DNA from: Nonomuraea sp. SBT364 | GTDB taxonomy: Bacteria; Actinomycetota; Actinomycetes; Streptosporangiales; Streptosporangiaceae | Reading direction: 5' to 3' | Length of the DNA stretch: 37,662 nucleotides | Assembly (NCBI RefSeq): GCF_001083785.1 | Contig: NZ_LAVL01000078.1 | Location: 1 to 37,662, forward strand | Part shown: positions 24,546 to 31,930 of the stretch, piece by piece | How positions within the stretch are numbered: position 1 is the stretch's first letter | How the letters are laid out: every line of letters starts with the position of its first letter | Notes under the pieces: generated by a model | The model's input: only the letters and a program-made list of their open reading frames with translations | Database searches by the model: none | What the model was told of the DNA's origin: nothing | Program-made: the position numbers and the translations under genes

Positions 24546-25397
24546 ATGAGCGCTGCCGAATACGTCCTCACGCTGTCCTGCCCGGACCGGCCCGGAGTCG
24601 TGGCCGCCGTCGCCGGCCTGCTGGCGCGGCACGGCTGCAACATCACCGAGAGCCAGCAGTTCGGCGACCAGGAGCAGGCGCGGTTCTTCATGCGGGTGCA
24701 GTTCACCTCCACGCTGCCGGAGGACGAGGTGCGCGCCGAGTTCGCCGCGCTCGCTCCGGAGTTCGGCATGCAGATCCAGCTCCGCGACACGGCCAGGAAG
24801 CCGCGCGTGCTCATCATGGTGAGCCGGTTCGACCACTGCCTCAACGACCTGCTCTACCGCGTGCGCTCCGGCAGCCTCGACATCGAGATCGCCGCCGTCG
24901 TCTCCAACCACCCCGACCTGCGCCCGCTCACCCAGTCGCACGGCATCGACTACCACCACCTGCCCGTCACCCCCGACACCAAGCCCAGGCAGGAGGCCGA
25001 GGTGCTGGCCCTGGTCGAGCACTACCAGGTCGACCTGGTGGTGCTGGCCCGCTACATGCAGGTGCTGTCGGAGGGCCTGTGCGCGAAGCTGACCGGCCGG
25101 GCGATCAACATCCACCACTCGTTCCTGCCGTCGTTCAAGGGCGCCAGGCCCTACCACCAGGCGCACAGCCGGGGCGTCAAGCTGATCGGCGCGACCGCCC
25201 ACTACGTCACCTCCGACCTCGACGAAGGCCCGATCATCGAACAGGAAGTGGCCAGGGTCAACCACAGCCACTCGCCGGAAGACCTGGCCGCCATCGGCCG
25301 CGACGTCGAGTGCGTGGCCCTGGCCAGAGCCGTGAAATGGCACGCCGAGCAGCGGGTTCTTCTTGACGGGCACAAGACGGTCGTGTTCCCCCGCTGA
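24546..25397 (+). CDS. purU: Formyltetrahydrofolate deformylase
   Basis: The enzyme has 283 residues and hydrolyses 10-formyl-THF to THF and formate, balancing one-carbon pools and feeding PurT-type purine synthesis. An N-terminal ACT domain (YVLTLSCPDRPGVVAAVAGLL, residues 5-25) is the regulatory part. The C-terminal formyltransferase domain carries Asn188 and His190 in NIHHSFLPSFKGARPYHQA, and Asp226 in TSDLDEGPII, equivalent to the PurN catalytic triad. The start at 24546 fits the ACT domain boundary. It stands alone, divergent from the phosphate transporter operon. Confidence 0.95.
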   Translation: MSAAEYVLTLSCPDRPGVVAAVAGLLARHGCNITESQQFGDQEQARFFMRVQFTSTLPEDEVRAEFAALAPEFGMQIQLRDTARKPRVLIMVSRFDHCLNDLLYRVRSGSLDIEIAAVVSNHPDLRPLTQSHGIDYHHLPVTPDTKPRQEAEVLALVEHYQVDLVVLARYMQVLSEGLCAKLTGRAINIHHSFLPSFKGARPYHQAHSRGVKLIGATAHYVTSDLDEGPIIEQEVARVNHSHSPEDLAAIGRDVECVALARAVKWHAEQRVLLDGHKTVVFPR

Positions 25398-25432
25398 CGT
25401 TAACCGGCCCCCGGCCGGGGCAAGGCGTCGGC

Positions 25433-26296
25433 ATGCCAGAACAACCGAACTCCACACCACCCGCGCAGGAGCAGCCGTACCCGGGCCACACCGGGCAGAT
25501 GGCGCCCGAGCCGCGCGACGAGATGCGCGGCTACGCCGGCCGGGGCCTCCTGGAAGGCAAGCGCGCACTGGTCACCGGGGGCGACTCCGGCATCGGCCGG
25601 GCCGTCTGCGTGGCCTTCGCCAAGGAGGGCGCCGACGTCGCCATCGCCTATCTGAGCGAGCACGAGGACGCCAACCACACCAGGAAACTCGTCGAGGAGG
25701 CCGGGCGGCGCTGCGTGCTCATCCCCGGCGACCTGGCCGACCGCGACCAGTGCCTGCAGGCCGTCGAACGGACGGTGGCCGAGCTCGGCGGCCTGGAGAT
25801 CGTCGTCAACAACGTCGCCTACCAGGCGCCGGTCGACTCCCTGGACGAGCTGACCGACGAACAGTGGGAGCACACGTTCGCGGTCAACATCCACAGCTAC
25901 TACCGGGTGACCAAGGCCGCGCTGCCGCACCTGCGCGAAGGCGCCGCCATCATCAACACCTCGTCCATCAACGGGCTGCGCGGCAACAAGACGCTCATCG
26001 ACTACGCCGCGACCAAGGGCGCGATCAACGCCTTCACCTACTCGATGGCGCAGAACCTGGTCGAACGCGGCATCCGGGTCAACGCCGTGGCGCCCGGCCC
26101 GGTCTGGACCCCGCTGATCCCCGCCACGTTCCCGCCGGAGAAGGTGGACGAGTTCGGCAAGCAGGTGCCGATGAAGCGGGCGGCCGACCCCGACGAGATC
26201 GCGCCCTCGTACGTGTTCTTCGCCGCGGAGCGGCTCTCCTCGTACTACACCGGCGAGATCCTGGCGCCGATCGGAGGGGAGACGCTGCCCGGTTGA
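25433..26296 (+). CDS. General-stress type SDR oxidoreductase
   Basis: The protein has 287 residues. A Pro/Gln-rich N-terminal tail (PEQPNSTPPAQEQPYPGHTGQM) precedes the Rossmann fold with TGGDSGIGR, NNVAYQ, the catalytic Ser of NTSSINGL, and Tyr-xxx-Lys in DYAATKGA. This tail plus TGGDSGIGRAVCVAFAKEGADVAIAYL is the pattern of the YhdF/YdaD/YhxC-type proteins of Bacillus general stress regulons. Substrate unknown, NAD(P)-dependent. No clear promoter or ribosome binding site lies in the short spacer after purU, which contains a GC palindrome CCCCGGCCGGGG (25409-25420). It could be read through from purU. Confidence 0.92.
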   Translation: MPEQPNSTPPAQEQPYPGHTGQMAPEPRDEMRGYAGRGLLEGKRALVTGGDSGIGRAVCVAFAKEGADVAIAYLSEHEDANHTRKLVEEAGRRCVLIPGDLADRDQCLQAVERTVAELGGLEIVVNNVAYQAPVDSLDELTDEQWEHTFAVNIHSYYRVTKAALPHLREGAAIINTSSINGLRGNKTLIDYAATKGAINAFTYSMAQNLVERGIRVNAVAPGPVWTPLIPATFPPEKVDEFGKQVPMKRAADPDEIAPSYVFFAAERLSSYYTGEILAPIGGETLPG

Positions 26297-26328
26297 TGAG
26301 AGCTTTCTCATCTCAGGCTCAGCGTGGT
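26295..26328. promoter_or_regulatory. 11-bp-phased CTCA repeats and inverted repeat before the Asp-tail/kinase operon
   Basis: CTCATCTCAGG (26307-26317) is followed in 11-bp register by CTCAGCGTGGT (26318-26328). GATGAGA-GCTT-TCTCATC (26295-26312) is a perfect inverted repeat overlapping the first unit. Such spacing is typical of tandem OmpR-family binding sites. Confidence 0.6.
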
Positions 26329-26344
26329 CTCCTCCGGAGGCGGC

Positions 26345-26692
26345 ATGCTCGATGCCATGAAACGTCGAGCACCCCTGGTCGTGATCCTGGTCGGTGTGGC
26401 TCTGGCCGGGTTCATGGCGTACGGGCTCGCGCAGGTCGCGGGAAGGGGGCCGGAGCTGGGCGGGCCCGTCGTCGTGTCGCACACCGCGAACTCCGGGGGC
26501 ACCCCGGCCACGACCCCGGAGCGGACCGCGACCCCGGGGACCACACCCCCCGAGACGCCCACGCCCACACCCACGGCCTCGCCCTCGAAGCGCAAGACCA
26601 AGGCCGAGCCGGTCAAGCCGCCGTCACCGAGGCCCGGTGGCGACGACGATGACGACGGCGGCGACGATGACGGCGGCGATGACGACGACTGA
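26345..26692 (+). CDS. Single-pass membrane protein with Asp-rich tail
   Basis: This product of about 115 residues has a basic N-terminus (MKRR) and one hydrophobic helix PLVVILVGVALAGFMAYGLA. A Thr/Pro-rich extracellular stalk (TPERTATPGTTPPETPTPTPT) and a Lys/Pro stretch follow. The C-terminus is nearly pure Asp and Gly, in runs of five, three and four Asp. The tail could bind Ca2+ or other cations and is reminiscent of the secreted repeat protein 2 kb downstream. It is the first gene before the sensor kinase (12-nt gap), so it may present the signal or be the output. GGAGG lies 4 nt before the ATG at 26345; ATG 26357 is an alternative. No named family. Confidence 0.7.
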   Translation: MLDAMKRRAPLVVILVGVALAGFMAYGLAQVAGRGPELGGPVVVSHTANSGGTPATTPERTATPGTTPPETPTPTPTASPSKRKTKAEPVKPPSPRPGGDDDDDGGDDDGGDDDD

Positions 26693-26704
26693 TCAGGCTC
26701 CGGC

Positions 26705-28105
26705 ATGCGCGTGACCGCCCGGGGGCGGATCGTGGGCTGGATGCTCGCGGTCGTCGGCCTGGCCCTTTCCGTGTCCATCTTCGCCACCTGGACCATCCTG
26801 CTCAACCGGCTCGACAGCCGGATGGAGTCCGAGCTCAGCAACGAGGCCGAGAAGCTGCGCCGCTACGCCGCCACGGCGCTCGACCCGCAGACCGGGCAGC
26901 CGGTCGCCGAGGTGGCCAAGCTGATGTCCGGCTACCTCGCCTACAACCCGCCCGACCGGTGGGAGACGTTCTTCAGCATCGTCGACGGCTCCCCCGACAA
27001 GGAGAGCGGCGTCACCCCGCCCGCCGACCTCGACGGCGACGGCGCGTTCGTCGCCCGGCTCGCCGCAGCCACCGAGCCGGTCGACGGCAGGTGGGAGAGC
27101 GCCGCGGGGACCGTGTGGTACGCGGTCATCCCCGTCACGGTGGCCGGTGACCCGCGCCAGGGGCACTTCGTCATCGCGCTCTTCTACGACCAGTACCGCG
27201 ACGACACCACGGACGCCATCCGCGTGCTGTCGCTGACCGCGCTGGGCGCGCTCGCGCTGGCCGGCACCGCCGGCTGGTTCGTCGCCGGCCGGGTGCTCGC
27301 CCCGGTGCGGCTGGTGCGCCAGACCGCCGAGCAGATCAGCGACTCCTCCGACCTGACCCGGCGGCTCGACGTGCCGGGCAACGACGACGTGGCCGCGCTC
27401 GCCGCGACCTTCAACACCATGCTCGACCGGCTGGAACAGGCGTTCGCCGTGCAGCGGCACTTCGTCGACGACGCCGGGCACGAGCTGCGCACCCCGATCA
27501 CCGTCATCCGCGGCCACCTGGAGCTCATGGGCGACGACCCGGCCGACCGGGCCGAGACGCTCGCCCTGGTCACCGACGAGCTCGACCGCATGAACCGGAT
27601 GGTCGACGACCTGCTCACGCTGGCCAAGGCCGAGCAGCCCGGCTTCCTCGACATCGACGAGGTCGAGCTCGCCGACCTCACCGTCAGCGTGGTCGCCAAG
27701 GCGCGGGCGCTCGGCGATCGGCGCTGGCGGGTCGACGAGGTGGCCGAGGCCCGCATGCCGGCCGACCGGCAGCGGCTCACCCAGGCCATGATGCAGCTCA
27801 CCGCCAACGCCGTCCGGCACACCGGCGACGGCGACCTCATCGCCGTCGGCTCAGCCGTCCGCGACGGCTCGGTGGAGCTGTGGGTCCGCGACAGCGGGCC
27901 AGGCGTGCCGCCGGCCGACCGCGAACGCATCTTCCGCCGCTTCATGCGCGGCTCCGGCCGTACGGGCGGCCACGACGGCGCCGGGCTGGGCCTGGCCATC
28001 GTCACCACCATCGCCGAGGCGCACGGAGGCACCGTCACAGTGGTGGACGCCCCCGGCGGCGGGGCGTGTTTCGTCATGACCATTCCGCTCCGGGAGATGC
28101 TGTGA
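26705..28105 (+). CDS. Sensor histidine kinase
   Basis: The protein has 466 residues. Two membrane helices (about 12-34 and 176-198) flank an extracellular sensor loop of about 140 residues with an acidic ADLDGDGAF segment. HAMP, HisKA with His259 in DDAGHELRTPITVIRG, and HATPase_c with N-box LTANAVRHT and G-boxes DSGPGV and GAGLGLAI follow in order. It autophosphorylates and passes phosphate to the OmpR-type regulator encoded next, whose GTG overlaps this stop. The DLDGDG wording in the sensor loop resembles a calcium-binding loop, notable beside two Asp-rich surface proteins. The signal is unproven. Confidence 0.95.
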   Translation: MRVTARGRIVGWMLAVVGLALSVSIFATWTILLNRLDSRMESELSNEAEKLRRYAATALDPQTGQPVAEVAKLMSGYLAYNPPDRWETFFSIVDGSPDKESGVTPPADLDGDGAFVARLAAATEPVDGRWESAAGTVWYAVIPVTVAGDPRQGHFVIALFYDQYRDDTTDAIRVLSLTALGALALAGTAGWFVAGRVLAPVRLVRQTAEQISDSSDLTRRLDVPGNDDVAALAATFNTMLDRLEQAFAVQRHFVDDAGHELRTPITVIRGHLELMGDDPADRAETLALVTDELDRMNRMVDDLLTLAKAEQPGFLDIDEVELADLTVSVVAKARALGDRRWRVDEVAEARMPADRQRLTQAMMQLTANAVRHTGDGDLIAVGSAVRDGSVELWVRDSGPGVPPADRERIFRRFMRGSGRTGGHDGAGLGLAIVTTIAEAHGGTVTVVDAPGGGACFVMTIPLREML

Positions 28106-28764
28106 ACCGCATTCTGATCGCTGAGGACGAGGCCAGGATCGCCTCCTTCCTGGAGAAGGGGCTGCGCGGCAACGGCTTCGTCACCGCCGTCGTCGAGGAC
28201 GGCGTCGCGGCCTACGACGTCGCCAGCAGCGGTGCGTTCGACCTGCTCATCCTCGACATCGGGCTGCCGCTGAGCGACGGGTTCACCGTGCTGCGGCGGC
28301 TGCGCGAGGCCAAGGTCGCCCTTCCCGTCATCATCCTGACCGCCCGTGACAGCGTCACCGACACCGTCGCCGGGCTGGAGGGCGGGGCCGACGACTACAT
28401 CGCCAAGCCGTTCGCGTTCGAGGAACTGCTGGCGCGGGTGCGGCTGCGGCTGCGCGCCGACCGGGCGCCCGAGGTGACCGTGCTCCGGGTCGCCGACCTG
28501 GCGCTCGACCTGCGCACGCGGCGGGCGTACGTGGGGGAGCGGTCGGTGGACCTGTCCACGCGGGAGTTCGCTCTGGCGGAGGTCTTCTGCCGGCACCCCG
28601 ACCAGGTTCTGACGCGCGAGCAGCTGCTGAGCCACGTGTGGGGGTTCGACTTCGACCCCGGGTCGAACGTGGTGGACGTGTACGTGCGTTACCTGCGGCG
28701 CAAGATCGGCGCCGATCGGATCGAGACCGTCAGGGGCACCGGGTACCGGCTGCGGGCCACGTGA
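28102..28764 (+). CDS. OmpR-family response regulator
   Basis: The protein has 220 residues. The receiver domain has phosphoacceptor Asp52 (LLILDIGLP), the acidic pair AEDE near the start and Lys102 (AKPFAF). The C-terminal winged helix includes STREFALAEVFCRHPDQVLTREQLLSHVWGFDF and VDVYVRYLRRKIG. OmpR-type wings bind tandem direct repeats with about 11-bp spacing. CTCA-N7-CTCA words at exactly that spacing lie before its own operon and before the next gene, making them its likely targets. GTG start overlaps the kinase stop. Confidence 0.95.
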   Translation: MNRILIAEDEARIASFLEKGLRGNGFVTAVVEDGVAAYDVASSGAFDLLILDIGLPLSDGFTVLRRLREAKVALPVIILTARDSVTDTVAGLEGGADDYIAKPFAFEELLARVRLRLRADRAPEVTVLRVADLALDLRTRRAYVGERSVDLSTREFALAEVFCRHPDQVLTREQLLSHVWGFDFDPGSNVVDVYVRYLRRKIGADRIETVRGTGYRLRAT

Positions 28765-28770
28765 CAGGTC

Positions 28771-28793
28771 TCTCATGTGGTGCTCACGGTGGG
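28771..28793. promoter_or_regulatory. 11-bp-phased CTCA repeats before the Asp-rich repeat gene
   Basis: CTCATGTGGTG (28772-28782) and CTCACGGTGGG (28783-28793) are in 11-bp register. With the T at 28771 the site reads TCTCAT-N6-CTCA, the same as TCTCAT-N6-CTCA at 26306. Confidence 0.6.
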
Positions 28794-28851
28794 CCAACCG
28801 GCGGGCCGGAGGGTGGAGACGTCCACAGGAACGGCTCCACAGGAGGCACCG

Positions 28852-29433
28852 ATGGTACTGGCACTACGGCGGCTGATGCTCGCCATCGCGATCGTGTCCG
28901 GGCTGGGCATCGCGAGCATGCCGCTCGTCACCCCCCACGCGCACGCCACCACCACCCCGGCCACCACGCACGTCACGGCGGCCGACGACGATGACGACGA
29001 CGATGATCGCCCGCGCGGCGGCGTCGACACCGGCCACGGTGGCACGGTGCGCGACGACGACGACGATGATCGGCCGCGCGGCGGGGTCGACACGGGCCAG
29101 GGTGGCACCGCCCGTGACGATGATCGGCCGCGCGGCGGGGTCGACACGGGCCAGGGTGGCACCGCCCGTGACGATGATCGGCCGCGTGGCGGGGTCGACA
29201 CCGGTCAGGGTGGCACCGCCCGTGACGACGATCGGCCGCATGGTGGGGTCGAGACCGGGATGGGCGGGTCGGTGGTGGTGGAGGGGAGCGCCACCCGGCT
29301 GAGCGAGCAGCGGGCCGTTTCGGCGGAGAGCACGGATGGCACCGGCGTCACGGCGGTGCTGCTGGCCCTGGGCGGCATCAGCGTCATGCTGATGGGCGCG
29401 TACCTGATCTCGCGGAAGCTGGGCAGGGGCTGA
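28852..29433 (+). CDS. Secreted Asp-rich repeat protein with C-terminal membrane anchor
   Basis: The precursor has 193 residues. The signal peptide RRLMLAIAIVSGLGIASMPLVTPHAHA probably ends after AHA. An octa-Asp run opens five tandem repeats of about 18 residues, each DD(D)RPRGGVDTGQGGTARD. A Ser/Thr-rich spacer follows, then a hydrophobic helix GVTAVLLALGGISVMLMGAYLI and a basic end SRKLGRG. That end looks like a cell-wall sorting tail, yet no LPxTG precedes it. The acidic repeats should bind cations such as Ca2+. AGGAGG gives a strong ribosome binding site at the ATG 28852. The class F sortase gene follows after 1 nt, so this is the natural sortase partner. Function unknown. Confidence 0.85.
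   Translation: MVLALRRLMLAIAIVSGLGIASMPLVTPHAHATTTPATTHVTAADDDDDDDDRPRGGVDTGHGGTVRDDDDDDRPRGGVDTGQGGTARDDDRPRGGVDTGQGGTARDDDRPRGGVDTGQGGTARDDDRPHGGVETGMGGSVVVEGSATRLSEQRAVSAESTDGTGVTAVLLALGGISVMLMGAYLISRKLGRG
29002..29280 (+). repeat. Five in-frame tandem repeats (54-bp period)
   Basis: Units begin GATGATCG or GACGATCG at 29002, 29065, 29119, 29173 and 29227. The last four are spaced exactly 54 bp and are nearly identical, indicating recent tandem duplication. The first is 63 bp because of extra Asp codons. Confidence 0.9.
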
Positions 29434-29434
29434 C

Positions 29435-29992
29435 GTGGCGGCGCGACGGGCCCAGGCCGCACTCGCCGCCTGCGTCATCGCCGTGACGGCCGCCGCCTCG
29501 CCGGCGAGCGCGGCCACAGCGCCGGTGGGCGCCGGGGCGGTGGTCGCCGTACGGGACGCGGCGAACCCGGTCACGTTACGCATCCCGTCCATCGGCGTCA
29601 CCACCAGGGTGGTCCCGCTGCGGCTCGACACCGAGGGCCGCCTGGTCGCTCCCGAACGGTTCGACCGGGCGGGCTGGAACCAGGCGGGCCCCGAGCCGGG
29701 GGAGAAGGGCGTGGCGGTGATCGCGGGCCACGTCGACTCCCGCACCGGCCCCGCCGTCTTCTACCGGTTGCGCGAGCTGAAGCGGGGCGCGCGCATCCAC
29801 GTCGACCGGGCCGACGGCACCACGGTGACCTTCACGGTCTCCGGCCTGGCCCGCTATCCGAAGAACCGGATCCCCAACGCGAAGGTGTACGGATCAGGCA
29901 AGGGCGCCCAGCTCCGCCTGATCACGTGCGGCGGCGACTTCGACAGGAAGCGCCGCAGCTACCGCGACAACGTGGTCGTCTTCGCCTCCTAG
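29435..29992 (+). CDS. Class F sortase
   Basis: The protein has 185 residues. The N-terminus RRAQAALAACVIAVTAAASPASA is a signal peptide or anchor. The sortase barrel holds His99 (IAGHVDSRTG), Cys165 (LRLITCGGDF) and Arg177 (SYRDNVVVF), the full transpeptidase triad. VTLRIPSIGVTTRVVPLRLD at the barrel start is typical for class F, the actinobacterial group of small sortases. It should join a sorting motif of a surface protein to the cell wall or another acceptor. It lies one nt after the Asp-rich repeat gene. Because that protein lacks LPxTG, either the recognition sequence is unusual or the substrate is elsewhere. Confidence 0.92.
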   Translation: MAARRAQAALAACVIAVTAAASPASAATAPVGAGAVVAVRDAANPVTLRIPSIGVTTRVVPLRLDTEGRLVAPERFDRAGWNQAGPEPGEKGVAVIAGHVDSRTGPAVFYRLRELKRGARIHVDRADGTTVTFTVSGLARYPKNRIPNAKVYGSGKGAQLRLITCGGDFDRKRRSYRDNVVVFAS

Positions 29993-30000
29993 AGGAACAC

Positions 30001-30032
30001 CGTGCCGCCGGGGGACCCTCCCCGGCGGCACG
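30001..30032 (+). terminator. Strong hairpin after the sortase gene
   Basis: CGTGCCGCCGGGG (30001-30013) pairs perfectly with CCCCGGCGGCACG (30020-30032) across a 6-nt loop. It begins 8 nt after the sortase stop and separates that operon from DUF4956/VTC. Confidence 0.8.
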
Positions 30033-30046
30033 CGCATGAGAACTCC

Positions 30047-30112
30047 CTCACGATCGCCTCACTGACGCTTCACCGCCGCTCGCCAGGCTGTTCACCAACA
30101 GCTCACCATTAC
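30047..30112. promoter_or_regulatory. Six-unit 11-bp-phased array resembling PHO boxes
   Basis: YTCAC words begin at 30047 (CTCACGATCGC), 30058 (CTCACTGACGC), 30069 (TTCACCGCCGC), 30091 (TTCACCAACAG) and 30102 (CTCACCATTAC). A degenerate unit at 30080 keeps the register. GTTCACC-type 11-bp direct repeat units are the known binding sites of Streptomyces PhoP. The array ends right at the GGAGG of the DUF4956 gene. Confidence 0.7.
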
Positions 30113-30122
30113 GGAGGCAACC

Positions 30123-30704
30123 TTGCGAGCGACCACGATTCTCGGGTTCGCGATGGACCTGGCGGCGATCATCACGCTCGCCTACGGCCTGTACTTCCGC
30201 CGCCATCACCGGCGCGACCTGTTGTTCGCCTACGTCGCACTGAACGTGGGCATCTTCGCCGTGGTGTCCCTGCTGCTCGTGCAGAGAGTGGACCTGGCGG
30301 TCGGGTTCGGCCTGTTCGGCGTGCTGGCGATCATCCGGCTCCGCTCGGACGAGATCACCCAGGAGGAGATCGCCTACTACTTCGTGGCGATCGCGCTCGG
30401 CCTGGTGAACGCCATCGCGGCGACCTGGCCGCTGACCGCGCTCTTCCTGGACGTGGTGCTGCTGACCGTCATGTACGTGGCCGACCATCCACGCCTGCTG
30501 GGCCGCACCCGCCACCAGGTGGTGACGCTGGACGTGGTGCATTCCGACCCGGCCGTGCTCCGCGCCGACCTGGAGAGCCGCCTCGGCGCGCAGGTGCTGC
30601 AGTGCGCCGTCACCCAGGTGGACTACGTCCGGGACGTGTCCGTGGTGGACGTCCGCTTCCAGGTGCCGCAGACGCGCGAGACGAAGGCGGGGGCGTGGCG
30701 ATGA
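30123..30704 (+). CDS. DUF4956 membrane protein
   Basis: The protein has 193 residues with about four to five hydrophobic helices in the first 120, followed by a soluble ferredoxin-like C-terminal part (VTLDVVHSDPAVLRADLESRLGAQVLQCAVTQVDYVRDVSVVDVRF). GLFGVLAIIRLRSDEITQEEIAYYFVAIALGL is the DUF4956 signature. Members are regularly encoded with VTC-domain proteins and often CotH kinases; their biochemical role is unknown. The TTG start is supported by GGAGG with 5 nt spacing. ATGA overlap with the VTC gene indicates a complex or coupled pathway at the membrane. Confidence 0.9.
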   Translation: MRATTILGFAMDLAAIITLAYGLYFRRHHRRDLLFAYVALNVGIFAVVSLLLVQRVDLAVGFGLFGVLAIIRLRSDEITQEEIAYYFVAIALGLVNAIAATWPLTALFLDVVLLTVMYVADHPRLLGRTRHQVVTLDVVHSDPAVLRADLESRLGAQVLQCAVTQVDYVRDVSVVDVRFQVPQTRETKAGAWR

Positions 30705-31489
30705 CGGACGCGGGGATCCTGCTCGCCGGGGTGGCCGCCGAGCTGCCGCCGGTCACGCTGGAGGAGGTCACGGCGACGTCGAGGCTGATGTCCCGGGTGG
30801 ACCGCAAGTATCTGGTCAACGCCGCCACGATGGCCCGGCTCGCGGCCGAGCTCGGTGACGGGTTCGCGGTGCTGCGGATCGGCGGGCGGCGCCAGTTCCG
30901 CTACACCTCGACCTACTTCGACACCCCCGACCTGCTCACCTTCCGCCATCACCGGCAGGACCGCCGCCGCCGTTTCAAGATCCGTACGCGCACGTACCTG
31001 GACGGGGGCGGCCGGTGGCTGGAGGTCAAGCTCAAGGGCGCGTCGGGCAACACCGACAAGCATCGCATCCCGTACGACGTGGCCCCGTCGGACGCGCTCA
31101 CCCAGGAGGCGCTCGACTACGTCACCGACACGCTGGCGGGCGGGCTGCGGCTGGCCCGGCCGGAGTCGCTCGGGCCGGTGCTGTCCACCGACTACCGCCG
31201 GGTGACGCTGGTCGACAGGTCGGGCTCGGCCCGGCTCACCTGCGACACCGGGCTGGTGTACGGCGACGGGCGGCGGGCGCTGGCCGCCCGGCACGACCGG
31301 ATCCTGCTGGAATCGAAGTCGGCGGGCGGCGACGCGGCGGCCGACCGCATCCTGCGCCGGCTGGGCGTGCGGCCGGTGAGCGTCAGCAAGTACTGCCTGG
31401 GCGTCGCGGCGCTGCACGGCGTGGCGGGCAACCGCTGGCATCCGGTGCTGCGCCACTACTTCCCGAGGCCGGCCGGCACGCCGAAGTGA
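30701..31489 (+). CDS. VTC-domain protein (polyphosphate polymerase-type tunnel fold)
   Basis: The protein has 262 residues. The tunnel-fold signature residues are present: RVDRKYLV with Lys36, TSTYFDTPD, RRRFKIRTRTYLDGGGRWLEVKLKG with the basic phosphate-binding strands, and ILLESKSAGG with the metal-binding Glu. PVSVSKYCLGVAAL holds the C-terminal Lys. In yeast Vtc4 this fold makes polyphosphate from ATP. Bacterial stand-alone versions paired with DUF4956 are untested, so NTP or polyphosphate chemistry is inference. The start overlaps the DUF4956 stop. The phased GTTCACC-like array upstream suggests phosphate-dependent control, consistent with a polyphosphate role. Confidence 0.9.
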   Translation: MTDAGILLAGVAAELPPVTLEEVTATSRLMSRVDRKYLVNAATMARLAAELGDGFAVLRIGGRRQFRYTSTYFDTPDLLTFRHHRQDRRRRFKIRTRTYLDGGGRWLEVKLKGASGNTDKHRIPYDVAPSDALTQEALDYVTDTLAGGLRLARPESLGPVLSTDYRRVTLVDRSGSARLTCDTGLVYGDGRRALAARHDRILLESKSAGGDAAADRILRRLGVRPVSVSKYCLGVAALHGVAGNRWHPVLRHYFPRPAGTPK

Positions 31490-31579
31490 TCGCCGCACGA
31501 GGATGTGGCCGTCACCGGCGGGACGGGCATGCGCCCAGGCGTCGCCGGCGGGCTCTCACACCTCCGGGCGGCGCGGCGG

Positions 31580-31930
31580 TCAGGGGCGGTAGGTGCCGAA
31601 GTACCAGGTGTTGCCCTGCGGGTCCTTGCAGCCGTACTCGCGGGACCCGTACGGCTGGTCGGTGAGGCCCATGGTGATCTCGGCGCCGGCCGCCCTGGCC
31701 CGGTCGTGGTGGGCGTCCACGTCGTCGACGGCGACGTAGACGCCGGGCCCGCCGGTGACGCCGGGGCCGACCATGACGAGGTCGTCGCCGACGAGCAGCT
31801 CGGCGTGCTCGACGGCGCCCCGGTCGTCCTTGGACAGCTCGTGCACGGTGAACCCGAAGGCCCGGATCAGGAAGTCGATCCCGGCCTCGCAGTCCTGGTA
31901 GCGGGCCCGGGCGTAAACGGTTCGCGTCAT
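31580..31930 (-). CDS. VOC-family (glyoxalase/bleomycin-resistance-like) protein
   Basis: The 116-residue protein has a single VOC module. TVYARARYQDCEAGIDFLIRAFGF and KDPQGNTWYFGTYRP are typical of the PhnB/EhpR-like branch, which binds small aromatic or metal-chelated ligands and often lacks catalysis. AEITMGLTDQPYGSREYGCKDPQG contains the usual YGxREYxxxDPxG segment. Its ATG overlaps the AraC stop (ATGA), so it is co-expressed with that regulator and is a plausible target of its ligand. Confidence 0.88.
   Translation of the reverse strand: MTRTVYARARYQDCEAGIDFLIRAFGFTVHELSKDDRGAVEHAELLVGDDLVMVGPGVTGGPGVYVAVDDVDAHHDRARAAGAEITMGLTDQPYGSREYGCKDPQGNTWYFGTYRP

Noticed and set aside
29002..29280. 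Regular repeats that could suggest a CRISPR array
   Set aside because: Units are contiguous, in frame, without unique spacers, and encode an acidic protein repeat.
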